Made by a program: the position numbers and the translations under genes
Shown here: positions 42,983 through 56,190 of the stretch, piece by piece
Numbering within the stretch: position 1 is the first letter of the stretch
How the letters are laid out: each line of letters starts with the position of its first letter
Source of the DNA: Bipolaris cookei
Taxonomy: Eukaryota; Ascomycota; Dothideomycetes; Pleosporales; Pleosporaceae
Assembly: GCA_002286855.1 (NCBI GenBank)
Contig: NRSV01000070.1
Coordinates: 1 to 64,000, forward strand
Reading direction: 5' to 3'
Length of the DNA stretch: 64,000 bases
The notes under the pieces: generated by a model
Databases searched by the model: none
What the model was told of the DNA's origin: nothing
The model's input: only the letters and a program-made list of their open reading frames with translations

Positions 42983-44430
42983 TCAAGTCCTTGGTGCTCG
43001 TCCCTCCTTGAAAGCACCGGGGTCATGCAAAAACAAATCTCGCACGTCGCCTATGGTGAACCCCCGATGCTTCTCAAGACACAGTTCCACGCACTTCAGG
43101 ATCTTCCTCGGCCACTCCACATACTGCCCCCACTCTCCGCCTTTATCGTAATCATCAATTATGTCAATGATCTTTGCTGACCACTGTACAATTGCCCGTG
43201 TCGGGGTCCGTAGCGCACTCTGCTGTGCCGTCATTGGCGCGAGGATGAAGCGGATGGCGGAAAAGTGCGCCAGGATGATGTTGCCGAGGCGATTCTTGGG
43301 ATCGAAGATGTGGACGAGGGCCTCGTGGGGCCAAGTAGCGAATATGGTCAGGATTGCCATCATTCCTTGAAAGGAGCGAAGGGGGGAAGGGGAGCCAGCG
43401 GGCGCTGTGGTGATATTATCCCAGTCAATTTCGTGGAATACGTCTGTCATGCTGGACGGGAGTAAGGGGTTCGTGGAAGCAACTGATTCCGGGGGCTCAG
43501 TCGATTGCGAAGGGTCGGCGGTGCTTTCTATGTCTGACACTGTCGTTCCTCTGCCTTCTGGCTGGACATCAGGGCAAAGTAGATATCGAAGTGTTTGTAC
43601 GGTTTGTCCAACGACGACTTTTTCAATGGGGTGCACATCTGGGGTCATGAACTTTGAGAAACCTTTGAGGGATAGTAAGGCTTCACGAAGGATATCTTGA
43701 CCGACCCCAAAGTATTGGTGTGATGCCGTGTCGACGGGTATTAGGTCTACACCTGTTTGCTCCACGAAAGGGCCATTGAATCCTTCGGCGACAATGAGTT
43801 GAGACAGTAGGGAGCACCCTCTCAAGGAGATGAAGTGCTCCAAGAAGCCGTCGCTCAGGTAACTGCATTGCAGGGACAACAGGAAGGATGCTGCGAACAT
43901 GACGTGAGATTCATCTGGAGACGGCGGCCATCGGGCAAAGGCATTTTCTAGTCCTACAATGGCATTCTGCCTGTGTCGCAGTGCCAGGCGGTTGTTTGGA
44001 TTTTCGACTTGGATAGAAAGATGGGATCCTGCTAAAGCGAGCATGGCATTCATAAGGTAAGGATACTAGGCCAATCAGCGACTGTGAATGCTTGGCGGTT
44101 GCGGTGGGTACAAGGTGTAATTACTTGGTAACTTTTAAGAGGAATATGCCGAGTCCAGACTTGCTCGTTGTTGCTCGGAATGCAAGGATATGCGGCAGTG
44201 AGGTAGTGATGAAAAAGTTGCATATCGTCTGGACTATACATGATGGGCCTATCCGATAACTGGACAATCTGGCGTGGACTCGGCGGCTTGGGCCTGGGGA
44301 GTTCGTGCTGTGCATGTTTGAATACATCTGGGTACCTGCAGACGACTACTTGGTGTTCAGTCACAATGCAGCCGAGCAAACGATAGGTTACGTACGCGCA
44401 CGCCTGTCGCAATTTGCACAGGACGGCCAT
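42983..44430 (-). CDS. Fungal-specific transcription factor domain protein
   Basis: Two exons on the minus strand, 44125-44430 and 42983-44065, with a 59-nt intron (GTAATT...CCTAG), about 462 aa. The part from LFHHYLTAAYPCIPSNNEQVWTRHIP through YPYLMNAMLALAGSHLS to the C-terminus resembles the regulatory domain of Zn2Cys6 factors of the Upc2 type. A normal Zn2Cys6 DNA-binding cluster is not seen; the N-terminus has only scattered Cys (CKLRQAC, LLGC, VVVCRYP), which could be a decayed cluster or mis-modelled exons. The start at 44430 is the first in-frame ATG. Ends 46 bp from the GT15 pseudogene, tail to tail. Confidence 0.7.
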
Positions 44431-44522
44431 GTCTCCTGGCACTAACAACTTTTAGGATCACGAACGGTTACTCGGGTGGAGAAGGAGTACCTTTATTTTT
44501 CTTTTCTTACAAGCGATGCAGC

Positions 44523-44852
44523 CTAGACGGCTCTTGTTGTGCCCTCGTCGTTTTCGCGCGCCTTTCGGGGCCTCACTGTGTCTGTTAGATAGGTCGAGGA
44601 CATGGCTACAGGTAGTTCGGCCACGAGAACCCAACGAGGGGCATACCCTTGGCTATGCTGGTCTGGATCAGATATGGGTGTGAGCGACCCGGTAGAGGTT
44701 TGTGCACCAGGCTGCGACTGTGGTGTTGTTGCCGGCTGCTTGGTGCGATCGGTCAGAGAGCGGTCGTCAAGAAAGTCGCCTATTGCGTCAAGCACCATGT
44801 AGCCCTCGAGCAAGTCGTCCATGGTCAGTCGGTTGTCGAGCACGTCGGGCAA
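44523..44852 (-). CDS. Small hypothetical protein, weak support
   Basis: An open frame of up to 109 codons with an acidic start (MPDVLDNRLTMDDLLEGYMV) and a Thr/Ser/Gln-rich middle. No family recognised. It could be an independent small gene, a missed 5' exon of the transcription factor, or noise. Confidence 0.2.
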   Translation of the reverse strand: MPDVLDNRLTMDDLLEGYMVLDAIGDFLDDRSLTDRTKQPATTPQSQPGAQTSTGSLTPISDPDQHSQGYAPRWVLVAELPVAMSSTYLTDTVRPRKARENDEGTTRAV

Positions 44853-45889
44853 TGATGTGGCGTTTTTTGGTGAGTGGTTCCCGTGTCGGTACTGCGAGGT
44901 TCGCTCCTGCTCACACCACCTGTGTGGGCCCAGAATGCAAGCAGGTTATCATGGCTGGAGGCCCTGTGCAGCTGAACCAAGTCGGCAGGTCGGCGTTGGT
45001 GGCGCTCTAGGCGACCACAAACATGGGGGCCAGACAGGTAGAGCGGTCCGTGTGCGTGTAAAGGTGGTGTTCTCTTCCCTCGGGAGCTTATCTAGTAACG
45101 TGCACAGCCAGGATCAATGCAGCGAGTGAGGTGTGTAGTGCGTATACTCATGGTAAAGAGCCTGGTCCCCACTGGTCTTCTTCTCTAGGTATATCCTAGA
45201 GGCCTACGTCACCGTGTCGGAAGCGTGGATACTTTTTGCATGACAATGTAGATTTATAGTGCAACCAACCTGGTTTGGAACACTGGGTCGCAGGCGACAG
45301 GGCAAGGAAGCCGAGGCCAATCTTGGGCTACGTCTTGGTGTGTAATTAGATGGCATTGGGAGAGAAGGCTCTGCGATGTCGCGTGCGCAGGCTGGAGAGA
45401 TGAGGTGTCGCATATTGGAGCTGCGTCCTTTTCCCAGACGCATTGATGGACGTGTCGCTCATCCCTGAGCCAAGATGGCCGCCAGCGTTTGCTCCAGCTG
45501 AGCGACGAGGTCGTTCGATGGGTTTCGTGGTGGTTGGTTAGGCTCCCGCGTGGTCGGGATGGTACCGACTAGCTTGCGGCATCAGCGCCTTCAGGTCTGA
45601 CGTCTCCCCATTGTCAGGCTCCACCGGTATTCTACACACCACCGTGGCAGTCTTGACATTGCCGCCATATTCTTCGCCCACAAAGCACTGCACTGTTGGA
45701 TAACCCATACGGCGACTGCTGGCTGCTACATGTGCCGCCTGGCTATTCTTGCGCGAGGACCACGCCCCCACTGAAGGGACCACAGCAGCGCCCGACGGCT
45801 GCCCTCGACCAGCCAAGCTTGTAGGACGACTCTACACCGTCTACACCTTCTGCTCCGCCAACATACACCACCTGTAAACCCCCGCCACA
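44853..45889. other. Intergenic region upstream of the WASP gene
   Basis: No supported gene; short GC-rich ORFs on both strands lack domains. The last 100 bp are the probable leader of the Las17/WASP gene. Confidence 0.45.
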
Positions 45890-47888
45890 ATGCCGTCCAT
45901 TCTGTCCGATGAGGACAAGCAAATGGTCAAGCGCACCGTCCCCAAGTCTGGCAACAAGATCCACGCCGTCGCCGTCGCCAAGCTGTATATTGCCTACCCC
46001 GACCGGCACCGATGGACCTACACGGGCCTGCAGGGCGCTGTCGTGCTGGCCAACGACCTGGTCGGAAACACCTTCTGGCTCAAGATGGTCGACATATCGG
46101 TACGCACCGCCAACTCCACCTAAATGCCTCAGACTGACACAGGCAGCCCCAAACCAGAGGCGTCATTTGGGACCAGGAGATCTATGACCCCTTCTCCTAC
46201 AACCAGGACCGCGTCTTCTTCCACACCTTTGAGCTCGAGGATTGTCTGGCTGGCCTGTCCTTTGCTGACGAGAAGGAGGCCCGGACGTTCAAGAAGAAGC
46301 TCGACGACCGCGAGAAGAACGCCCACAAAAACACAAAAAGCAAGCCCTTTAGCGCGACTGTGGGCAGCAGTATAGCTTCAACAAACGGAAAGAGCGGTGG
46401 CCATGGCCACGGCCTTTTGGGCGGTATCTTTGGACATCGAAATTCCTCCCACGCAGCTCCGCCCGCGCAGTCCATCATTCCGCCCTCCGTCACCTCGCCT
46501 GTGCAAAGCAGCCATTCCAACGCAACTAGCGCACGAAGCTCCGCGATCGATACCACGGACCCCTCATGGCAACCCTTGCTCAAGGAACTGTTGGCCATGG
46601 GAATCACAGAGGACCAGATTGAAGAGAATGCTGATTTCATCAAGCTGTACATTGAGCAAAGGAAGTCGGAAGAAAAGCTCAAAGACGAAAACCAGCGCCG
46701 ATCCAGGGCTCCTCCTCCGCCGCCTCCGCCGGGTGCACCCCTCAGCCCCCAGCACACAGGCAGCACAACCACATCGAAACGCGGACCTCCGCCACAGCCC
46801 CCGCCAGCCCGGCGCACGCGACACGATGCATCTGCCAACCGAACCTCGTCGCAAAGTCCAGCGCCGCACTCGCCAACTCGAGAAGCTACACCTCCCCCAG
46901 GACCGCCCAAGCCAGTCTTCAGAGCGCCTCCGCCAATTGCAGAAGCAGGCAAGTTTGCGAACCAGGCTCCTGCGCCACCGAACCGAGCGCGAGCTTCGTC
47001 CAATGCAGCGAACCCGGGTCCTCCTCCACCGCCTCGACCACCAAAGACGCCCGTTCCCGACGAGGAAAGATCAGGTGGAGCCAAGTTCGGCGTGCCTCCG
47101 CCTTTCACAGGCAATCGCGTACCTTCAGGACCACCACCACCCCCTCCAAGCCGAGGACCAGTACCACCACCTCCCCCAGCGAGAGACATTCCGTCAGCAC
47201 CTCCCCCACCGCTCCCTCCAAAGACCTCAGCTGCACCCACTCCACCGCCGATTCACAACATACCGCCTCCTCCGCCGCTACCGCCGTCTTCTTCGCGTCC
47301 TGCGCCTCCTCCGCCGTCAGGAGCAGCACCAGCCCCACCTCCACTACCACCAACGTCCAATGTTGCGCCGCCGCCTCCGCCTCCACCGCCGCCCATGCCA
47401 GGACGATCGATTCCACCGCCTCCACCAATGCCCAGCGGTGGCGCACCACCGCCTCCACCTCCGCCTATGCCCAACAGCGGCGCACCACCCCCACCTCCAT
47501 TGCCTCCGATGGGCGGACCCCCAGCACCACCGCCTCCTCCTCCGCCAGGCCCTCCACCACCAGGCGGTGCGTCTTTACCCAAGGTTCCAGCGGGCAGGGA
47601 TGGCTTGTTAGCAGATATTCGTGGAGGAGCAAGATTGAAGAAGGTTTCGGATTCAGAGAAGAAGGATCGCAGTGCGGCAGCAGTGCCTGGAAAAGAGCCT
47701 CCAGGTGGTTCAGGAGGCGGCTCGACTCCAGGTGGTGGAGAAGCTGGCCTAGCTAATGCATTGGCCAGTGCACTTGCGGCGCGGAAGTCGAAAGTTAGTC
47801 ACAGCGGTAAGTTGACAATATTCCTTGGGCAGCATGATGATGTGCTAATATTTCTATAGACGACGAGTCGGACAAAGATGATTGGTAA
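45890..47888 (+). CDS. LAS17: WASP/Las17 homologue, activator of the Arp2/3 complex
   Basis: Three exons, 45890-46099, 46147-47806 and 47860-47888, with introns of 47 and 53 nt; 632 aa. The N-terminal WH1/EVH1 domain (about 15-125) is clear: VAVAKLYIAYPDRHRWTYTG, GVIWDQEIYDPFSYNQDRVF. After a Ser/His-rich linker a long poly-proline region runs from about 260 to 565 (profilin and SH3 binding), then a WH2 motif (GRDGLLADIRGGARLKKV) and, encoded by the 29-nt last exon, the acidic tail DDESDKDDW with its terminal Trp that binds Arp2/3. It drives actin nucleation at endocytic patches and hyphal tips. No CRIB motif seen, as in yeast Las17. All parts intact. Confidence 0.95.
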
Positions 47889-48647
47889 ATAAAGCCATTC
47901 AGCAGCTCAATCATATCCAAACCCAATCCCTACGCAAAGCGCCGAATCATTAAGAGGCTGTTGCATGGTTGGCCCATTGGCTGTATGCAGTTATAATTTG
48001 GCGAGGAGAGTGGAAGATGAGCCAAAAGGGCATTATGGAAAAAGGAAGGGATTGTGACAGCAATAGCGATGGGGATGGCAGAAGAAGAGGATTGAGGGAG
48101 CAGAGCCGTAGTTAGTTTGCGCAATGGTGGTAGTAGTGGAAGGGCAGTCGATACCAAAAATGTTCAATGCATGTATATTCTTCAGTGCTCTGCCCTTGAG
48201 TCTGGGCGGATGGTTGTGTTCGTGTGGGGGGCCTAGATTTGCGGGCTTGGGTAGCGTAGCCAAATTGAGGCGGCCGCGGGATGATGCGGGGTAACACGCT
48301 GGTGTGCAGTACGGCAAAGTAACTGCGATCCGAGGATGAATTTGTGTGTAAGAAGCTCTCGTAGCACAATGGCAATAGCGAGGAAGAAGAGGCATCAATT
48401 GCAGGCTGTCCGTCAAATCTACTGCTGTGCTGGCGTTGTGAAACACGAGTCGCGCGGCATACGGATATGTTCAGCCTCGGTTGACGACGGCGTATCCATC
48501 CTCCCGAATTCTGCAAGCCGAGCGTTCTCAACCTATGCACTGAACCTGTTCAAAAGCCAGTCAGTTCCCTCAAAAGCGTCTAGTACGACTGTCCCTCTTT
48601 TCCAGAGCTGCATTGACGCCGTCCGGCACGACAGAAGCTAATCAGAC
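47889..48647. other. Intergenic region
   Basis: 3' flank of the WASP gene and upstream region of the PrpD gene. No supported ORF. Confidence 0.5.
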
Positions 48648-50456
48648 ATGTCGGCTTTCAGTCGCAACCTGTGCAGTACCGCTTCACGAAGCCTTCGATC
48701 GCGAGCCAGCGTTGTCAGCAGAGCCACCAGGCCAACTGCTCTCCGTGCTTTTCCCTCACTTCCAATAACCTCCAGAGCAGTAGCTGCGTCGTCATTCTCC
48801 ACCATGACGACCCTCAAGAGCGAAGTGAAGCAGGCTCTCGCCAAGCGCGAGTATGATCCCGAAATCAAGGACATGGCCAGCTACATCCACAACACCCCCA
48901 TCAATTCAGAGCTTGCGGTAAGCTACGGTGGATACCGCTGTCAAAAATAAAGGCTAACTTCGATTCTCGAAAAGTATGACACGGCTCGTTGGGTGTTTAT
49001 CGACACGCTGGGTTGTGGTCTCGAGGGTCTGCGTTTCGAGCAATGCAGGAACATTCTGGGTCCTGTCGTCGAGGGAACCGTTGTTCCCAATGGCACAAAG
49101 GTCCCTGGTACCAACTACCAGCTTGATCCTGTCAATGGTGCCTTCAACATTGGTGCCATGATCCGCTGGCTCGACTTTAACGACTGCTGGCTAGCTGCCG
49201 AGTGGGGCCACCCCTCTGACAACCTGGGTGCTATTCTTGCAACTGCCGACTGGATCACTCGTACGAACAAGGCTGGAGGCAATCTTGGAAATGGAAAGAT
49301 CTTCAAGGTCAGAGATGTGCTCGAAGCCATGATCAGGGCGCACGAGATTCAGGGCTGCATGGCCCTGGAGAACTCCTTCAACAAAGTCGGACTGGACCAC
49401 GTCATTCTCGTCAAGCTTGCGTCGACTGCTGTCGTATCCAAGATGATGGGTCTCAACGAGGCTCAGACCCGTGACGCCATCTCGCAGGCCTTTGTCGATG
49501 GCCAGTCGATGCGTACGTACAGGCACTCACCGAACACCATGTCTCGCAAGTCATGGGCTGCTGGTGACGCTTGTCAGACGGCCGTCAATCTCGTACTCAA
49601 GGTCATGAAGGGGGAGCCAGGTCTCCCCACTGTGCTCTCAGCTCCCACCTGGGGGTTCTACGACGTCAACTTTGGTGGAAAGCCATTCACCTTCCAAAGG
49701 GGCTACGGCAGCTACGTCATGGAAAACGTACTCTTCAAGGTCTCGTATCCCGGTGAGTTTATATTTGGATTCTTTTCCCTTTCCGTAGCACAAATTGATC
49801 CTAGTGGCAGCTGAGTTCCACTCCCAAACTGCCGTCGAAGCCGCCCAGCGCCTCAACAAGAAGCTAAAGGCCATGGGTAAGACCGCCGAAGACATTGAAC
49901 GCGTGGTAAACCGGACACACGAAGCTTGTGTGCGGATTATCGATAAGCAGTTCAAGCCCATGGAGAATTTCGCGGATCGTGATCACTGCGTTCAGGTAAG
50001 CTTACGCTCGATGACTCAGGCTTGACGCTAACAATATGGCAGTACATGGTAGCCACCATGTTCGTCTTCAACCGCCTCGAAGCCACCGACTATCCAGATG
50101 ATAGCGAGGCTGCGACTTCAGCGCTAGTTGAGTCGTTGCGACAGCGAATCAGCTGTGTCGAGGATCCCCAATTCACAAAGGACTACCACGACCCCGAAAA
50201 GCGAACCATCTCTAATGCGCTCACTGTCACTCTCAAGGATGGTACAGTGCTGGACGAGGAAGTAGTTGAGGCTCCTCTTGGCCATCGTCTGCGACGTGAA
50301 GAGGCCAAGCCCGAGATTCTCGCCAAATACAAGAGGCATCTCGGTCCGCATTACCCGGCGGATCACGTCGACAAACTCGTTACTTTGGCCCAAGACAGTA
50401 AGACACTTGACAACATGGACATCGACGAGTACGTCGATCTGTACGTGAAGAACTAG
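48648..50456 (+). CDS. 2-methylcitrate dehydratase, mitochondrial (MmgE/PrpD family)
   Basis: Four exons, 48648-48917, 48975-49752, 49811-49995 and 50043-50456, with introns of 57, 58 and 47 nt; 548 aa. Residues 1-50 or so are rich in Arg, Ser and Ala without acidic residues (MSAFSRNLCSTASRSLRSRA), a typical mitochondrial targeting peptide. The body is a full MmgE/PrpD protein: FIDTLGCGLEGLRFEQCRN, WLDFNDCWLAAEWGHPSDNLGA, DGQSMRTYRHSPNT and FHSQTAVEAA. The enzyme dehydrates 2-methylcitrate in the methylcitrate cycle, which disposes of propionyl-CoA. The other genes of the cycle are not nearby. Intact. Confidence 0.93.
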
Positions 50457-51286
50457 AGATTAAGCCTCGGTTCCGCAATCATAGCTAGATTAAGAGACTT
50501 TGCCATAGGGCATCTTGGCACAAGCTGACGATATGGCCCTGTCGCCAATGCAACTGAATGCAGCCTCCGACTGCGCCTCCGTATATTTTCTGCTCTACAC
50601 ATCCCTGTCGCCTGCGCCTAATAGTCACGTTGAAACGTCACACACAAACGCCGCATTGACCATGTCATATAGTTTTGCAATATCCCATACACGCCGCGTG
50701 ATCTTAGCCTGCCGACATATCTGTACCACCATAGTAGCAGACGCACCATGACGATGTCTTTTTGACTGGGGTATCTTCCGACCTCTATATCGGAGTTGCG
50801 GGGACATATCGCTCGACCGATTGTTGGGTAGAAGGTTACACCCTAACCTCTTCCTGGAATGTTCGTCCCTCCCCACTAAACATGATTTACGAAGTAAGCC
50901 CGGGAGTGGCTTCGCCGTCTGCCAGACTGGCCAGCTTAGAATATGCTATGTCAGGGCCAGTGGAAAGTTGAGTGGGACAGGGCTCCACACATCGGCAGAG
51001 GTGGCGGTCATGATTGCGGAAATTGGCACCGTATACTCCATATCTCAATTGTGGATGAGTAGCGTTGCGGCTATCCAGGAGCCCGATAGAGCGGGTACGA
51101 CTGGCGGCTGGCTCATCATAAGTACCCTTTCAAAGACCACCTTGTCGTTTAAAGTACCATTACCAATCTTTTCTCACTGGACATCATCTTCTCTTTCAAC
51201 ACTTGGTAGAAGCCACCCCTGTCTCGTCGTCCTTCACCTCTATACCCCCCTTTTTGACTTTGGTGTATCATCCGTGTGCTTTCACA
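50457..51286. other. Intergenic region
   Basis: Between two plus-strand genes; no supported ORF. The last 100 bp are pyrimidine-rich, as in fungal promoters and leaders. Confidence 0.5.
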
Positions 51287-53305
51287 ATGTCCTTCACACC
51301 AACCAGCTCGGTTGTCGATAGAAACAGCCTGAATACACTCGACAGTGCGGAAAAGGGCCTATGTGGTAGCGCACTCGAGTTGACAGCACCTGGTTTTGTG
51401 TACATGGACCCGAAAAGGGCGTCACTGGCTCCCCCACCATCATTTCCAGTCTCTCCTGTACACCATGGCATAACACCTCATGCAAGTGTACCCGATTTCT
51501 CACTGGCCGGCCTATCATCATGTCCAGTCTCTCCTGTACACCAGGATATAACACCGTGCACAAGCATGTCCGATCTGAATCTGGGAGCAGGCGGACAAAA
51601 GCCTACTGGCAACGAGCCCAAGACTACAGTCAAGGAGGCAATTACAGAAAAGCCACAAAAGCCCAAGATCAGTCGATGGATTCTGTTCAAGCTCTGGTTC
51701 AACACGTACCGAAAGTTCTTCACACTCGTTGTCGTGCTCAACATGGTGGGGATCATTTGCGCAGCAACCAACCACTTCCCCTACGCCGAAAACCATCTCG
51801 GTGCTTTGGTGTTGGGCAATTTGCTCTGTGCAATCTTAATGCGAAATGAGCTTTGGATGCGCTTCCTATACATGGTCGCCATATATGGTTTGAGTGTATG
51901 TATCCGTCCGTGCTTCCCGTCTCAAACACTCATCACTGACCCGTCTGAACAGTGGACACCGATTCCCGTGAAGTTGGCAGTGGTCTCTATACTCCAACAT
52001 GTGGGAGGTATTCACTCTGGATGCGCCCTATCTGGTGCTGCGTAGGTTTATACTACACTTTTGAATAAGGGATGTGACTAATGGTCAACACAGTTGGCTC
52101 GTCTATAAGATTGTCGACATCATCAAGTACCGCACTGTGCAACATCCTGCCGTCATTGTCAGCGGCATTATCACGAATGTGCTCATTTTAATCTCCATCT
52201 TGAGCGCATTCCCCTGGGTAAGAAAGTAAGTTGATGAAGCCAGGACTACTCTTGTACCACCATACTAACATTTTATCCAGCACCTATCACAATGTTTTCG
52301 AGAGACATCACCGCTTTGTTGGATGGCTAGGACTTGCAGTATGTGATTCGACATGTCTCTTCAACAAGATGGGCACTAACATACTCTAGATGACATGGGT
52401 TTTCGTGATCATGGGAAACACCTACGACATCAAGCGTGGAGAGTGGAGAAGCGACGCTCACATTCTTCTCAATTCACAAGAACTCTGGTTTGCTGTCTTC
52501 ATGACAGTCTTGTACGTCTATCTTCAGCCGGAAATCCTTCCCATGACTAATACTTGGCAGCATTCTCATTCCCTGGGTCACACTCCGCGAAGTACCCGTC
52601 GAAGTTGAAATCCCTTCACCCAAAGTTGCAGTTCTCAAGTTCGAGCGTGGCATGCAGCAAGGTCTCCTAGGTCGCATCAGTCGCACATCCATCATGGAAT
52701 ACCACGCCTTTGGCATCATCAGTGAAGGCCGCAAGTCCGGCTGCCACTACATGATTTGTGGTGTGCAAGGTGACTTCACCAGAGGCCTTGTTGCCAACCC
52801 GCCAAAAACCGTCTGGACACGGCAGTTGAAATTCGGTATGTGATACTATTTTTGTCCACCAAAAAAACTTTAACAAAGCCACACATACACATGAACAACA
52901 GCTGACAACGATATTTTCTCACTGACAGCGGGACCCGGACACGCCTCCGCCATGTTCAAGCGAGGAATTCGCATCTGCACCGGCACAGGTATTGGCGCTG
53001 CGCTCTCGACCTGCATCCAATCGCCCAACTGGTTCTTGATCTGGATCGGCTCAGACCAGGAGCGCACATTTGGACCCACTGTCACGGGCCTGATCCACAA
53101 GCACATCGAGCCCGAGCGTATGATTCTGTGGGACAGCAAGAAGCGAGGCGGCCGCCCGGACACCATGGCTCTGCTGCGCGATACGTGGAAGAGCTTCGGC
53201 GCCGAGGTCATCTTCATCACAAGCAACAAGCAGGGCAACGATGAGATGATGCAGGGTTGTGCACAGGAGGGCATGCATGCTTTTGGCACCTTGTGGGACT
53301 TTTAA
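51287..53305 (+). CDS. tmpA: TmpA-like integral membrane protein
   Basis: Seven exons: 51287-51895, 51953-52041, 52094-52225, 52281-52338, 52390-52511, 52561-52835 and 52929-53305, giving 553 aa. A cytosolic N-terminus with repeated SPVHxxITP motifs (about 45-100) is followed by about six membrane helices (FFTLVVVLNMVGIICA, LGALVLGNLLCAILM, and so on) and a C-terminal soluble domain with ARTS-like GTGIGAALSTCIQS and FLIWIGSDQE, resembling a nucleotide or flavin domain. This layout fits the Aspergillus TmpA family, membrane proteins linked to asexual sporulation signalling. Exon 7 could also start at 52902, which adds nine residues in frame. The family name is from memory of layout, not alignment. 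Confidence 0.75.
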
Positions 53306-56190
53306 GATTTCAGATCTGATTTCCTTGTTTTTTTGTTGTTGTTTTTTGCTTTGGAAGTGAACCTCAAATGCTGAGATGAGGATTGTGAAAGCAGCCAGGG
53401 AAGGAAAAGTAGAAAAGATGACGTTGTACCCACATTTTGAGCCGGAACAGGGGGGGGGGTCGAGGGAGACATGGCAAAGGAAAAAGGCTGAAATGATCAC
53501 AGCCAGGGGGGTTGAGTATCCGGAAACCATTGTGACGGGATTTTTCCTTATGAGGAGCCCTTGTAAGCATTGCTTTTAATGATTGCTCGTCTCGTTCTTA
53601 GCGCGGGTTAGATAGAGGAAGGGGTGTGTGTCTTTTCTGCATTACTACATCATCTCTCATGTTCTCTTCTAGTATAGTTTTGTTTTTAGAAGGCATTGTA
53701 CATGGCTTGCGTAGATGAAATTGGAAGCGACGTCGCTCTCTCTTTAAATAGTTACTATGTAGATACTTTTATTCACAACCGCTTCAATAACCACATACAT
53801 AAAACAACTTTTTGCACATTTCCCTTTCTAATAGAATCTACATTTATTTCCCACATTTAGCAACATAAGGTCCCTTATCCTCGGCATCCACCGACACCCT
53901 TGTTATACGGACACCAGACAATCTTACATCATCAATAACGTTGCCTCGTTATTACACCCAAACTCTATCGCACACAGACTAATGCCAAAAGTTTAAATAT
54001 AAGAATACATCATCGCCTTTCTTTCATTCAACAAAAAAAACCTTAATGATATGCGATAACGCTATAGAACACTAGTTTCATTACATGTCAGATTCTATTC
54101 TTGTATCTTTTTTCTCTTCCTTTCTCGAAGGTGGGCGGCTGGGACTGAACGCTATCGATCGCTTTGATATCTCCGTTTATCTCTCACTGTCTCACACACA
54201 TACACTAAAAAAAAACCCCGGATCGCACAGTCTGATGTACATATGCATGTACCGATTGTCGCGTGACTTCCATTACCACCTCGGTTCAGTCAGCAAGCGC
54301 ATCATCACGTTATCTTCACCGACACACACGCTTTTACAAAAAAATGGTATAGTAGTTTCCAATAAAAAGAGCTCCACTCCCTCTCTACCCGCGTTTCCGC
54401 TTGCCTCAACCTTTCCTTTCTCTTTTCCTTCTATATTCTTTCTTTCCTTCCGTGCCACAACGGTACCACACGGGGGGGTTTTTTTTTGCACTCCTCCTTC
54501 CCTTGCCTTGTCCCCTTCTCGCCCCACACTAATCTATCGACGCAAACGATACTTGTCATTAGGAAGCTCTCGTCTGCAGATAGATTGAGATCCCATCCTC
54601 AGAGCGCCAGGGGACGCAATTGGGACATGCATAGCAACCCGACGCCTTTTCATGGCGCAACGCAACGCAATGCACTTGGCCAAATCCACCCGACTGACCG
54701 TCGCAAGGTGAGGTGAGGTAATTAGTGGGGTGTGAGTGTGGATTTCGCACTCTCCCCCATATCATACTTAAGTTCCTTGGCGTATCGCCGACGTCGCGTG
54801 CGCGATGGGCGTCGGAACCGGGGAACGGTGGGCCGGGTAGTGGACATGGGGAGAGGAGGGGGGAGGGGGGGGGGTCAAGCGTGGGGGGTTGCAAGGTGCG
54901 CTCACTCTCAGTTGTTCGCCATTTTGTCTGAAACCGGGTATTCGGTACGCGGGAAGAAAAGGTAGGTTCCGTGCGTGCGTTGACGACGTCATCGTGTGTG
55001 GACGGGGGAGGGGTGAGCCCAGGGGAGATAGGATAAGGTAGCAAGGTTAGTGGGTACGATTGCCTAGCATCTAAGAGAAAAAGAAGCAAAATCAAAGAAA
55101 AATTGGCATAATGGTGAGGTCTTGCGAAAGCAAGAAACGTTGTCACGGCAAGTCGGGAGCGTAGATCCGGATAGATGATTTACGCGCTACATTGTGTGGT
55201 TTTTACCGTTTGTTTTTTTCAGCCTCATACATATGCAAAGTATCCACTCACGCACTTGCGACCGCGCTCCCCGCGGCATGAAAGGAAGGGCGGAAGGGCG
55301 GGAACACATGACCTCCAATTTTGCGTTTGACCAACCTGTTTCTTGGAAGCAACGAACATCATCACAAGGCCCTATGGCAGTATAAAGACAAACAAACTTT
55401 TCAGATAAGCACCGGATGAGAAACCATGTTACATTTCCTTACACGCCTATAACAAGCACCTACGTAGCACCGATCTCACCACTTTTATCCCTTTGTATAT
55501 AGAAGGGGGTAAAAAGGGCAGGGCGGTGTGCGATATATACCCTGTCTACTATATCGCTTGGTCCCGATAACCTTAACGTCGTCACGATCTCCATCGCAAA
55601 AGAGACGGAAATCATATGTACTGAGTATATCGCCTCTCGCAACATGAAATAATTTCGTGTTTCACGCTCTTTTAGAAAAAAAGAAACTTTGGGTAATAGT
55701 AAACCCTCCCATTCCTCATCCACCTCACACAACAACACACTGAATGCAATGCACTCTTCCCACCTCCCCGCCTTCCCACTGCCAATTCTTTTATCTCCTC
55801 ATCGGTATCCTGCGCATGTGTATGTGTAAAAATCCCCGGTTCACGGAAGCGAGCAGCGCACAAGGAAGCCCGCTACGAAAAACCTTCTAGCGAGGAGGAA
55901 GAGGGATTTTTTTTGCCACGTGAAGACTGGGATGCTATCAAGTCTCTGTAATATTGTATACAACCCTTGTCTATATAGGTGTCCAAGACCATGCGCATCT
56001 GTATCCATACTCTCTATATACCCTGTCTCGAATAAAAAGGGCTAGCACGTTCCTAGTCTGCAGGAGTGGGGCTAGTATACGCTATACCGGATCCGAACAT
56101 GGCTTTCCATCACTTCGTCTCGCTTTGTTTCTTATGTTTAATGAGAATATAATAGGAAGAATTAACCTGTCTTCCATCACAAGTTCATCA
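53306..56190. other. Long gene-free interval (2.9 kb)
   Basis: No supported protein gene. It has pyrimidine-rich stretches (54,100-54,560), G-runs near 54,852-54,875 and homopolymers. Short ORFs on both strands are low complexity. Confidence 0.5.

Noticed and set aside
46197..47240. 347-codon Gly-rich ORF on the minus strand
   Set aside because: It is the complement of the poly-proline region of the WASP gene.
54085..55146. ORFs of 167 and 195 codons
   Set aside because: Low-complexity pyrimidine- or purine-rich translations without conserved motifs.
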